Source: Rhodospirillales bacterium
GTDB taxonomy: Bacteria; Pseudomonadota; Alphaproteobacteria; Micavibrionales; Micavibrionaceae
Reading direction: 5' to 3'
Length of the DNA stretch: 64,000 bases
NCBI GenBank assembly: GCA_020638365.1
Contig: JACKIQ010000002.1
Location: 372,001 to 436,000, forward strand
Shown here: one piece after another, positions 51,969 to 59,666 of the stretch
How positions within the stretch are numbered: position 1 is the first letter of the stretch
Layout of the letters: every line of letters starts with the position of its first letter
The notes under the pieces: model-generated
What the model was told of the DNA's origin: nothing
Databases searched by the model: none
Seen by the model: only the letters and a program-made list of their open reading frames with translations
Position numbers and translations under genes: made by a program

Positions 51969-53431
51969 CGGAACTGACCGCCCTGACGATCAAGGCTGCT
52001 CTTGCGGGTCTGGAAAAAGGGGACTTCACCTCCCGCGAACTTGCCAAGGCCCATATCGACGCGATGGATAAGGCAAAAAACCTGAACGCCTTTATCGTCG
52101 AAACCCCAGATCTGGCCCTCAAGCAGGCCGATGAGTCCGACAAGCGCCGGGCCGCAGGAAACGCAGGACTCCTCGAAGGGATCCCTCTGGGTATCAAGGA
52201 TCTTTTCTGCACCAATGGCGTACAGACCACCGCCGCCAGCCACATACTCGAAGGCTTCATCCCTCAATATGAATCAACAGTCACAGCAAAGCTTTTTGCC
52301 GACGGTGCCCTTATGCTGGGCAAGACGAACCTCGACGAATTCGCGATGGGGTCCTCTAACACAACCAGCTATTTTGGGAATGTCACCAACCCGTGGAAAA
52401 ATAAAAACAAACCCGAAGCCCAACTCGTCCCCGGCGGTTCGTCCGGAGGCTCCGCGGCCGCAGTCGCGGCAAACCTTGTCATGGGCGCGACCGGAACCGA
52501 TACGGGCGGCTCCATCCGCCAGCCTGCTGCTTTTTGCGGAATTTCGGGCATCAAGCCGACCTACGGGCGCTGCTCCCGCTGGGGCATCGTCGCTTTCGCC
52601 TCCTCGCTCGATCAGGCCGGAACCTTCGCAAGGACGGTTGAGGATAACGCCCTCCTCCTGCGCTCAATGTCAGGCCACGACCCGAAGGACAGCACCTCTG
52701 CCAAGAAAGACGTCCCGGATTTTGCAAAAGCCTTGACCGGCGACATCAGGGGGATGACCATCGGCATTCCCAAAGAGTATCGCGTGGACGGCATGCCCGC
52801 GGAAATTGAAAGACTCTGGCAGCAAGGGATAGAATGGATTCACGCTGCGGGCGCCAAAACGATAGAAGTCAGCCTCCCGCATACAAAGTACGCTTTAGCG
52901 ACATACTATGTCATCGCCCCCGCCGAAGCCTCGTCCAACCTTGCCCGTTATGACGGGGTGCGCTACGGCCTGCGCGTCCCTTCAGACAATCTGCGCGAAA
53001 CCTATGAAAAAACCCGCGCACAAGGCTTCGGCGACGAAGTCAAACGCCGGATTATGATCGGCACGTACGTTCTCTCGGCGGGATATTATGACGCATACTA
53101 CATAAAGGCCCAGAAAGTTCGCCGCCTGATTGTCAACGACTTCATGAGCGCTTTCGATAAATGTGACGCCCTTCTGACCCCGACAGCGCCGTCCGCAGCC
53201 TTCGCCATAGGCGAAAATGAGGAAGACCCTATTAAAATGTACCTGAACGACGTCTTCACGGTCCCCGCTTCTCTGGCCGGCTTGCCGGGAATGTCGGTCC
53301 CCGCCGGGCTGGACGCGGCCAGCTTGCCGCTGGGCCTTCAGATAATAGGCAGGCCGTGGGACGAGGAAACCGTTTTTAAAGTTGCCGGGGTTATAGAAAG
53401 TCTGGCACAATTCACTCATCGCCCCGCCTGA
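51965..53431 (+). CDS. gatA: Glu-tRNA(Gln) amidotransferase subunit A
   Basis: 488 residues of the amidase-signature GatA. The catalytic Ser-Ser-Lys region is present: IKDLFCTNG (Lys), GGSSGGSAAAVAANL and TDTGGSIRQPAAFCG. It supplies ammonia to GatB. It is joined by ATGA overlap to the small membrane gene before it. Confidence 0.97.
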   Translation: MTELTALTIKAALAGLEKGDFTSRELAKAHIDAMDKAKNLNAFIVETPDLALKQADESDKRRAAGNAGLLEGIPLGIKDLFCTNGVQTTAASHILEGFIPQYESTVTAKLFADGALMLGKTNLDEFAMGSSNTTSYFGNVTNPWKNKNKPEAQLVPGGSSGGSAAAVAANLVMGATGTDTGGSIRQPAAFCGISGIKPTYGRCSRWGIVAFASSLDQAGTFARTVEDNALLLRSMSGHDPKDSTSAKKDVPDFAKALTGDIRGMTIGIPKEYRVDGMPAEIERLWQQGIEWIHAAGAKTIEVSLPHTKYALATYYVIAPAEASSNLARYDGVRYGLRVPSDNLRETYEKTRAQGFGDEVKRRIMIGTYVLSAGYYDAYYIKAQKVRRLIVNDFMSAFDKCDALLTPTAPSAAFAIGENEEDPIKMYLNDVFTVPASLAGLPGMSVPAGLDAASLPLGLQIIGRPWDEETVFKVAGVIESLAQFTHRPA

Positions 53432-53453
53432 ACGCAAGCAAGGAGGAAACGCT

Positions 53454-54140
53454 GTGAAAACCTTATACTTCAACTCTCAAAAAATCGTCTTCGCGGCACT
53501 TGTACTGGCAGCACTGGCTCTTGGAGCGCCTGTTGTGCAGGCTCAAGGAGCAGGCCCGGCCGCACCGGGACAGGAAGATGAAAAAACGCTCAAGGACATT
53601 TTTGAGGACGGAGACATAAAAAAGGAGGGCAACCGCAAAAAAAGCGGTAGCGAGATGGCACGCGAGTTTTACTTCAAATGTGTTAATTCCCCGGACTATT
53701 TTGTCTCGAACAAAACACAGAAAAACTATTGCGCATGCAAGGCCGCCAAGATGGAGGTAACGATGACTCCAAAGGAAATGGCCGCGCTTGAGGACGATAC
53801 GAAAGAAGGAAACGATGCCCGAAACAAAATGCGGATGAACGCGGACGCGAATTGCTTGCCGGATGCTGTCCTGCGCTATTCATACGACATCTGCAAAAAG
53901 GACCCGCTTTTCCGCGAAATTATCGTTGGAAAAACGGAACTCTGCAAATGCACAAGAAGCCAGGTCAAACGACAGATACGACGGACTATCCCTGACATAC
54001 TGATCCGCGCGGCGACGCAGGAACCGCTCTCGACAGACCCTCTGAGTTTTTTCCTGCGCAGCACCCACTTCGAAGAGGCCTACAGGATGAGCAAGACATA
54101 CTGTTACAATCAACATGCGTATAGCAGTGTAAAGAACTGA
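53454..54140 (+). CDS. Exported 8-cysteine protein, gat-linked
   Basis: 228 residues, not recognised. A signal peptide (residues 1-30, ending VVQAQ) is followed by a helical domain with eight Cys: C76, C93xC95, C134, C147, C164xC166, C217. The order matches the suf-linked protein at 28756-29391. GTG start with a strong AGGAGG. It lies between gatA and gatB (gaps of 22 and 46 bases). It could be disulfide-bonded in the periplasm or metal-binding; both are guesses. Confidence 0.82.
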   Translation: MKTLYFNSQKIVFAALVLAALALGAPVVQAQGAGPAAPGQEDEKTLKDIFEDGDIKKEGNRKKSGSEMAREFYFKCVNSPDYFVSNKTQKNYCACKAAKMEVTMTPKEMAALEDDTKEGNDARNKMRMNADANCLPDAVLRYSYDICKKDPLFREIIVGKTELCKCTRSQVKRQIRRTIPDILIRAATQEPLSTDPLSFFLRSTHFEEAYRMSKTYCYNQHAYSSVKN

Positions 54141-54186
54141 CCAACACGATAAATCAACCTATAAGAACCACGGGTAATGTAGAAAT

Positions 54187-55647
54187 ATGGCGCAAACGAT
54201 CCAGGGTAACACCGGAGAATGGGAAATCGTGATCGGTATGGAAATCCATGCACAGGTCGTCTCAGAAGCAAAGCTGTTCTCCGGCGCCTCAGCCGCGTTT
54301 GGCGGCGAACCCAACACGCATGTCTCCTTCGTTGACGCGGCCATGCCCGGTATGCTGCCCGTCCTGAACGAAAAATGCGTTGAACAGGCCGTACGCACGG
54401 GCCTTGGCCTGAATGCGCAGATAAACCATAATTCTATTTTCGCGCGCAAAAACTACTTCTACCCCGACCTGCCGCAGGGCTACCAGATTTCCCAGTACGA
54501 AAAGCCGATCGTCGGCAAGGGCAAAATCGAAATCGACCTAGCCGGAGGGCAGGTTAAGGAAATCGGCATCACCCGCCTCCATCTGGAACAGGACGCGGGG
54601 AAATCCGTACACGACCTGCATCCGAAAAAATCCTACGTCGATCTGAACCGTTCCGGCTGTGCCCTCATGGAAATCGTCTCCGAACCGGATATTCGAGGCC
54701 CGGAAGAAGCTGCCGCGTATCTTTCCAAAATCCGGATGATCTTGCGCTACCTCGAAACCTGCGATGGCAACATGGAAGAAGGCTCCATGCGCGCCGACGT
54801 CAACATTTCCGTCCGCAAACCCGGACAGCCCTATGGCACGCGCTGCGAGGTCAAGAACGTCAACTCTGTAAAAGCCGTGCAGCAGGCCATCGAATACGAA
54901 GCCGTCCGTCAGGTCGAAATACTCGAAAATGGCGGCTCCATCGACCAGGAAACCCGGCTCTGGGACCCGGCAAAAATGGAAACCCGCTCCATGCGCTCCA
55001 AGGAGGAAGCGCACGATTACCGCTACTTCCCCGACCCGGACCTCCTGCCCCTCAATCTGGAGCAAAGCTGGATAGATCGGATCAAGGAAACCCTGCCCGA
55101 ACTGCCGGACCAGAAAAAACACCGCTTTATCGACTCTTACGGCCTCAGCGCCTACGACGCGGGCGTCCTCATCGCCGAACGCGAGCGCGCCAACTACTTT
55201 GAAACAGTGGCCAAGGGACGCGATGCAAAACTCGCCGCCAACTGGGTCATCAATGAATTGCTCGGCCTGCTCAACAAAAACGGCAAGGGCATAGCGGACT
55301 CTCCCGTTACGGCGGACAATCTGGGCGGCCTGATCGAATTGATTTCAGACGACACGATCTCCGGTAAGATCGCCAAGGACGTGTTCGCCGAAATGTTCAC
55401 CTCCGGCAAGGCCCCCGGCGCGATCGTGGAGGAAAAGGGTCTCAGGCAGGTGACCGACACCGGCATGATCGAACAGGTCGTTGATCAGGTTATCGCCGAA
55501 AACCCGGATAACGTCGCGGCCTATAAGGGCGGCAAGGACAAGCTCTTCGGCTTCTTCGTGGGGCAGGTCATGAAAAAGACGCAGGGCAAGGCCAACCCCG
55601 CCGCAGTGAATGACATCCTCCGCAAAAAACTGGATAGCAAGGAATGA
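54187..55647 (+). CDS. gatB: Glu-tRNA(Gln) amidotransferase subunit B
   Basis: 486 residues of GatB, which phosphorylates the mischarged tRNA. Family blocks: VIGMEIHAQV near the N-terminus, RKNYFYPDLPQGYQISQY, LEQDAGKSVHD, SRSGCALMEIVSEPD-like and the C-terminal YqeY-related tail domain. Overlaps the TerD gene by 4 bases. Together with gatA and gatC implies indirect Gln-tRNA or Asn-tRNA synthesis. Confidence 0.97.
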   Translation: MAQTIQGNTGEWEIVIGMEIHAQVVSEAKLFSGASAAFGGEPNTHVSFVDAAMPGMLPVLNEKCVEQAVRTGLGLNAQINHNSIFARKNYFYPDLPQGYQISQYEKPIVGKGKIEIDLAGGQVKEIGITRLHLEQDAGKSVHDLHPKKSYVDLNRSGCALMEIVSEPDIRGPEEAAAYLSKIRMILRYLETCDGNMEEGSMRADVNISVRKPGQPYGTRCEVKNVNSVKAVQQAIEYEAVRQVEILENGGSIDQETRLWDPAKMETRSMRSKEEAHDYRYFPDPDLLPLNLEQSWIDRIKETLPELPDQKKHRFIDSYGLSAYDAGVLIAERERANYFETVAKGRDAKLAANWVINELLGLLNKNGKGIADSPVTADNLGGLIELISDDTISGKIAKDVFAEMFTSGKAPGAIVEEKGLRQVTDTGMIEQVVDQVIAENPDNVAAYKGGKDKLFGFFVGQVMKKTQGKANPAAVNDILRKKLDSKE

Positions 55648-56321
55648 ACCAGCCAAACAAAGTCCCCAGAAAAATTACACTCGACCTGAAACGCCACCAG
55701 CGCCTCATGGTCGGCCTCTCGTGGGACCCTCTGGATACGAAATACGCGCCTGCTCCGGAAAACCGTAACGCGTTCTACCTGTATGACGTGCACCGTGCCT
55801 TTAATTTCCTCCTTCATATCCGCTCGGCGGAAAAAGACGAAGACGGCAAGGGCCGGGAAAAAGACTACGCTCATTTCGATCTTGATCTGATCTGCTTCGC
55901 CCTCGACCATGACGGCAATCCGGCCGCTTACACAGGCCCCGCCGCCCCCGACATGATCGACGAAAAGGAAGTCATCTACCATAGCGGCGAAAACTACAGC
56001 GGCTACGGCGGGCACGATGACGAACAGATTCACATCGAAATGAACAGGATCCCGTCAGATTACGAAAACCTGTTCTTCGTCGCCGCCAGCGATAGCAAGT
56101 TCAGCCTCAATCAGGTCCAGAACCCCGTCATCCGCCTCGTGGACTGCAAGGACGAAAAAACTCTTATAGAAATGAAGATCACCGCCCCCGTGGATAAGGA
56201 AACCTATAACTATGTTTTCGGCCGCTTGTATAGAAAAGGCGACGAATGGTTCTTTCAGGACATCGGGGAGTTCGCCGGCGACGTGGATAACTGGCCCGAA
56301 TACCTGAAGAAATTCGTCTGA
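55644..56321 (+). CDS. TerD-family protein
   Basis: 225 residues with a TerD domain: DLDLICFALDHDG, VIYHSGENYSGYGGHDDEQIHIEM (the calcium-binding Gly/Asp block), and ETYNYVFGRLYRKGDEWFFQDIGEF. TerD proteins belong to tellurite-resistance and stress systems. A single copy with no TerC or TerB is unusual. It starts inside the gatB stop (ATGA). Confidence 0.88.
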   Translation: MNQPNKVPRKITLDLKRHQRLMVGLSWDPLDTKYAPAPENRNAFYLYDVHRAFNFLLHIRSAEKDEDGKGREKDYAHFDLDLICFALDHDGNPAAYTGPAAPDMIDEKEVIYHSGENYSGYGGHDDEQIHIEMNRIPSDYENLFFVAASDSKFSLNQVQNPVIRLVDCKDEKTLIEMKITAPVDKETYNYVFGRLYRKGDEWFFQDIGEFAGDVDNWPEYLKKFV

Positions 56322-56335
56322 AGGAAAACGCACTG

Positions 56336-56593
56336 ATGACCGACACGCCCCTCACCGTTTCCCAAAGCAACCCGAAATACGAATATAAGGTGGTAATTTA
56401 CCGCGAAGGCGCTCTCGGCTCGATCTTTCTGGCCGGCTCGAAGGTCAATCCTGTCAAGTTCTCGGAATTTCTGAACAAGAACGCCGCGCTAGGCTGGAAG
56501 GTCGTAACAATGGAGCGCGAATCCCGCCGCCTCCTGCTGTTTTTCTCGCGCGAAGCTTTTATGGTCGTCATGGAACGGCAAAGACAGGAATAA
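56336..56593 (+). CDS. DUF4177-like small protein
   Basis: 85 residues. The KYEYKVVIYREGAL start and FLNKNAALGWKVVTM block match the DUF4177 plan (YEYKVV, LN...GW), a small alpha-beta fold of unknown function. It lies 14 bases after TerD, so it is co-transcribed. No membrane segment. Confidence 0.7.
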   Translation: MTDTPLTVSQSNPKYEYKVVIYREGALGSIFLAGSKVNPVKFSEFLNKNAALGWKVVTMERESRRLLLFFSREAFMVVMERQRQE

Positions 56594-56599
56594 AAAATC

Positions 56600-56815
56600 A
56601 TGCATAACAGGCTCCTGATCGTCATTACAATAACCGTAATCTTCTGCGGCCTCCTGACCATCGCCCAGATCTGGGGTCCCGTCATCTCCTGGGACAATTA
56701 CGCCAAGATTATCATAACCGCAGTCATCGTCTCCGTAGTCTGCGCCTTTATTATCCTCGCCCGCGGCGAAATGACCGAAAAGGAAAAGATGAAAGACGAA
56801 AATTATCTGGATTGA
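56600..56815 (+). CDS. Small two-TM protein
   Basis: 71 residues with two membrane helices (around 4-25 and 35-55) and a charged tail (EMTEKEKMKDENYLD). Six bases after the DUF4177-like gene, last in the gatCAB transcript. Not recognised. Confidence 0.7.
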   Translation: MHNRLLIVITITVIFCGLLTIAQIWGPVISWDNYAKIIITAVIVSVVCAFIILARGEMTEKEKMKDENYLD

Positions 56816-56833
56816 CGGGCCTTTTACCCGGTT

Positions 56834-56873
56834 CGGGCGCAAAAAGCGCCTTGGCGCTTTACAAAAACGCCCG
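56834..56873. other. Nested hairpins after the gat transcript
   Basis: AAAGCGCC-TT-GGCGCTTT (56843-56860) sits inside a CGGGCG/CGCCCG stem (56834-56839, 56868-56873). No T tract. It may stop or stabilise the gat transcript. A second small hairpin, GCCTGC-GAAG-GCAGGC, lies at 56937-56952. The rest of the stretch up to the tRNA is empty. Confidence 0.5.
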
Positions 56874-56996
56874 GATAACGTATTTCATAGCTTCTGTTTT
56901 ATTGGCAGAAAAGGTGACGTAGCCCGGTGGCTGCCCGCCTGCGAAGGCAGGCAAAGCCAAGCGCTGGCGTTCCCTTGAAAGCCTGATTATTGTGCT

Positions 56997-57088
56997 GGTG
57001 ACGTGGCCGAGCGGCTGAAGGCGGCGGTTTGCTAAACCGTTATACGGGTAACACCGTATCGGAGGTTCGAATCCTCTCGTCACCGCCA
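56997..57088 (+). tRNA. tRNA-Ser (anticodon GCU)
   Basis: 92 bases with encoded CCA. The acceptor GGTGACG pairs with CGTCACC; the anticodon loop TTTGCTAA gives GCU; the long variable arm (ATACGGGTAACACCGTAT) is typical of serine tRNAs; T-arm GGTTCGAAT is standard. Confidence 0.95.
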
Positions 57089-57111
57089 TTTTCTTAGAGT
57101 CGGCGCGCTAA

Positions 57112-57249
57112 AAATCTCCAAAACGCCCCCTCGCCGCCCATAAATTTTACGAACGCAACGGGGTTCAGGAAATCCCAAAAGACACACTCCCCAAAAACTT
57201 CCCGATTATGAAGGTGGATACGAAGTTTTATCCAGTAAAAATTTCTTAA
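57112..57249 (+). pseudogene. C-terminal remnant of a GNAT acetyltransferase
   Basis: A 45-codon open stretch, bounded upstream by a stop at 57109, encodes HKFYERNGVQEIPKD and then a LPKNFPIMKVDTKFY-type ending. That is the usual C-terminus of GNAT acetyltransferases (FYEKNGF ... LPxxFPxMKVDTKFY). There is no start and no N-terminal acetyl-CoA site. It lies 24 bases after the tRNA-Ser 3' end. It is likely the remnant left by insertion or deletion at the tRNA. Confidence 0.6.
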
Positions 57250-57264
57250 GAAGACGAGATTAAA

Positions 57265-57594
57265 ATGAAAAATAAAATACTAATTATATCACTCAGCTTA
57301 AATGCTCTCTTACTAGGACTAGTAGCCTTACTTAATTACAACTTCCACTGGGAATTAAAGAAAACGGAATGGATAAATAACCAAAGAATTCTTGAAATTT
57401 CGATGCTCGAAAGCATCATGTTAGAAAAAGTATCTAAACAAGAAGTGCTAGAGACATTTAAGAAAAAGTTTTCAGAAAACAATTTCTTCGACAAACCCGG
57501 TGAAAACGGAATTGGCGCAGGAAGCCTGTTTCTAAAGTTTGATGAAAACAACACTCTAAAAACTATCGAAACTTACAAATTTAAAGGACCTTGA
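57265..57594 (+). CDS. AT-rich signal-anchor hypothetical protein
   Basis: 109 residues: a hydrophobic N-terminal segment (residues 4-25) then a charged helical domain with a glycine turn (GENGIGAGSLFLKFDENN). No Cys. AT-rich codon use unlike its neighbours. It lies just after the GNAT remnant beside the tRNA, consistent with transferred DNA. Size and plan resemble small immunity proteins, but this is weak evidence. Confidence 0.6.
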   Translation: MKNKILIISLSLNALLLGLVALLNYNFHWELKKTEWINNQRILEISMLESIMLEKVSKQEVLETFKKKFSENNFFDKPGENGIGAGSLFLKFDENNTLKTIETYKFKGP

Positions 57595-57674
57595 TTGTTC
57601 ATGGTGACAGACAGTACTACAAACCAGAAAATACATGTAAAACTGCCAGAAAAAAAATGATCTGAGATAATTCA

Positions 57675-58259
57675 ATGAAAAAAAGCTTAAAAGAACATCT
57701 GGATATTATAGTAAAGCTTATCGAGAATAATTCCGATGCATTACTGATCGAAGAATTGGAAGACCTTACGAAGCGGCACCCGAAACTATTCTGGGGCTGG
57801 CTTTATATGGCCCATGAACTTATTCATGTCGCCCGCTACGATGAAGCCATGAGCGCCATAAAAAAAGCCGAAAAATACGGGAAGCAGGAAGGACAAATCA
57901 AAATTTATGCGCTGAAAGAAAGATTGTACAGGAAAAAAGGAGATTTCCGCACCGCCGAATACTGGGCGAAAAAAGCCGCTGAAATGGACGACGAAGGAGT
58001 TCATTACATCTTACTGGGCAGCGTACTGGCAAGGCAGGGTAAGTTTGAGGAAGCAAAGAAAGCGCACATGAAAGCCATCAAACTGGGCAAGGCCGATACG
58101 GACGAAGCGCATCTAAACCTTGGATACATCTACCGCGCGGAAAAAAATTACGGCGAAGCCCTGAAACATGCCTGTAAAGCGCTGGAGATATGCCCCGATT
58201 ACCGGGAAGCCGAGCGGCTAAAAAAAGACCTTGAAGAAGTGATGAAAGCTAAACGGTAA
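57675..58259 (+). CDS. TPR-repeat protein
   Basis: 194 residues, soluble, with about four tetratricopeptide repeats across residues 40-190 (FWGWLYMAHELIHVARYDEAMSAI; EGVHYILLGSVLARQGKFEEAKKAHMKAIKLG; DEAHLNLGYIYRAEKNYGEALKHACKALE). No signal peptide. A scaffold for protein contacts, partner unknown. It converges on purT 7 bases away. Confidence 0.85.
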   Translation: MKKSLKEHLDIIVKLIENNSDALLIEELEDLTKRHPKLFWGWLYMAHELIHVARYDEAMSAIKKAEKYGKQEGQIKIYALKERLYRKKGDFRTAEYWAKKAAEMDDEGVHYILLGSVLARQGKFEEAKKAHMKAIKLGKADTDEAHLNLGYIYRAEKNYGEALKHACKALEICPDYREAERLKKDLEEVMKAKR

Positions 58260-58266
58260 TAATCCC

Positions 58267-59448
58267 TCACAACTCCACCTTGACTGCCCCGGCCACCGCC
58301 AGCGCCTTTTCCTTCGCCTCCTCCACGCTTTCCCCCCGCGCCAGCGCCACACCCATCCGCCGCTTGCCCTTGACCTCCGGCTTTCCGAACAGCCGCAAAT
58401 CCGTGTCCGGCTGCGCCAGCGCCTCTTCAAGATTTCCAAACGACACCTGCTTCGATGCGCCGGAAACCAGAAGTACAGCCGAAGCCGACGGCCCCCGGAA
58501 CCTGATTGTCGGGATCGGCAGCCCCAGAAACGCCCGCGCATGCAGAGCAAATTCGGACAAATCCTGCGAAATCATCGTCACCATCCCCGTATCGTGCGGC
58601 CGGGGGGACACTTCGCTGAAAATCACGTCATCCCCGCGCACGAACAACTCCACACCGAAAATCCCGCGCCCGCCCAGCGCATCCGTAATTTTCTTGGCAA
58701 TGTCCTGCGCCGCCTTCAAAGCTTTCTCCGACATCGCCTGCGGCTGCCACGATTCCTGATAATCCCCGTCCTCCTGCCGGTGCCCGATGGGGAGGCAGAA
58801 GCTCGTCCCGTCCTTATGCCGCACGGTCAGCATCGTGATCTCGTAATCGAAAGGGATGAACCCCTCGACGATCACGCGCCCCGCGCCCGAACGTCCGCCC
58901 TCCTGCGCGTATGTCCACGCCTTCCCAATATCCGCCTCTTCCTTGACCGTGCTTTGCCCCTTGCCTGACGAACTCATGATCGGCTTGACGACGCAGGGAA
59001 TACCGATCGCCTTCACCGCCGCTTGAAACTCATCGCGCGTATCGCAAAAACGGTACGGCGAGGTGGCAAGCCCCAGTTCCTCCGCCGCCAGCCTACGGAT
59101 CCCCTCCCGGTTCATGGTCAGCTTCGCCGCCCGCGCGGTGGGCACAACGGTAAACCCTTCCTGCTCCAATTCCACCAGCGTGTCGGTCGCGATCGCCTCC
59201 ACCTCCGGCACGATAAAATCCGGCTTCTCCGCCTCGATGATTGTGCGCAACGCCGCCCCGTCCAGCATCGAAAGCACATGCGCCCGGTCCGCCACCTGCA
59301 TCGCCGGCGCGTTAGGATAAGAGTCCAGCGCGACCACCTCGACCCCCAGCCGCTGCAATGCGATGACGACTTCCTTGCCCAGCTCCCCCGAACCACAGAG
59401 CAAAACTTTCTTGGCGGTGGATGTAAACGGTGTACCGATAGTAGTCAT
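58267..59448 (-). CDS. purT: Formate-dependent GAR transformylase
   Basis: 393 residues of the ATP-grasp enzyme PurT, which formylates glycinamide ribonucleotide with formate in purine synthesis. Motifs: LLCGSGELGKEVVIALQRLG, EVEAIATDTLVELEQEG, VVKPIMSSSGKGQS and EVSPRPHDTGMVTM. ATG 59448. Its upstream gap of 218 bases holds a promoter for the divergent orphan. Confidence 0.96.
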   Translation of the reverse strand: MTTIGTPFTSTAKKVLLCGSGELGKEVVIALQRLGVEVVALDSYPNAPAMQVADRAHVLSMLDGAALRTIIEAEKPDFIVPEVEAIATDTLVELEQEGFTVVPTARAAKLTMNREGIRRLAAEELGLATSPYRFCDTRDEFQAAVKAIGIPCVVKPIMSSSGKGQSTVKEEADIGKAWTYAQEGGRSGAGRVIVEGFIPFDYEITMLTVRHKDGTSFCLPIGHRQEDGDYQESWQPQAMSEKALKAAQDIAKKITDALGGRGIFGVELFVRGDDVIFSEVSPRPHDTGMVTMISQDLSEFALHARAFLGLPIPTIRFRGPSASAVLLVSGASKQVSFGNLEEALAQPDTDLRLFGKPEVKGKRRMGVALARGESVEEAKEKALAVAGAVKVEL

Positions 59449-59602
59449 GGCCTCCTCAAGGATAACTTTTTCGCAAATTCAGAGAATAGCCAAGCAGCAT
59501 GAGAAAGGAAATGCATAAAAACAGCATGTTAAAGCCCTCACACCATAACGGAATCTCCGGAAAAAGCTTGTAATACTTAAGGAAACACCTTTCAAAAGAA
59601 TT

Positions 59603-59631
59603 TTGACAGCCCAAGTAAAAGTAAGTAATAT
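59603..59631 (+). promoter_or_regulatory. Near-consensus sigma-70 promoter
   Basis: TTGACA (59603-59608), 17 bases, TAATAT (59626-59631), 36 bases before the ATG at 59667. The best promoter match found in the window. It drives the orphan gene. Confidence 0.75.
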
Positions 59632-59666
59632 ATGTAAAAAAACAACGATAACTTTTAGGGTGTACT

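Noticed and set aside
55644..56321. TerD gene as a sign of a full tellurite-resistance or phage-defence island
   Set aside because: Only one TerD protein is present. No TerB, TerC, TerZ or related genes flank it, and it is coupled to gatB.
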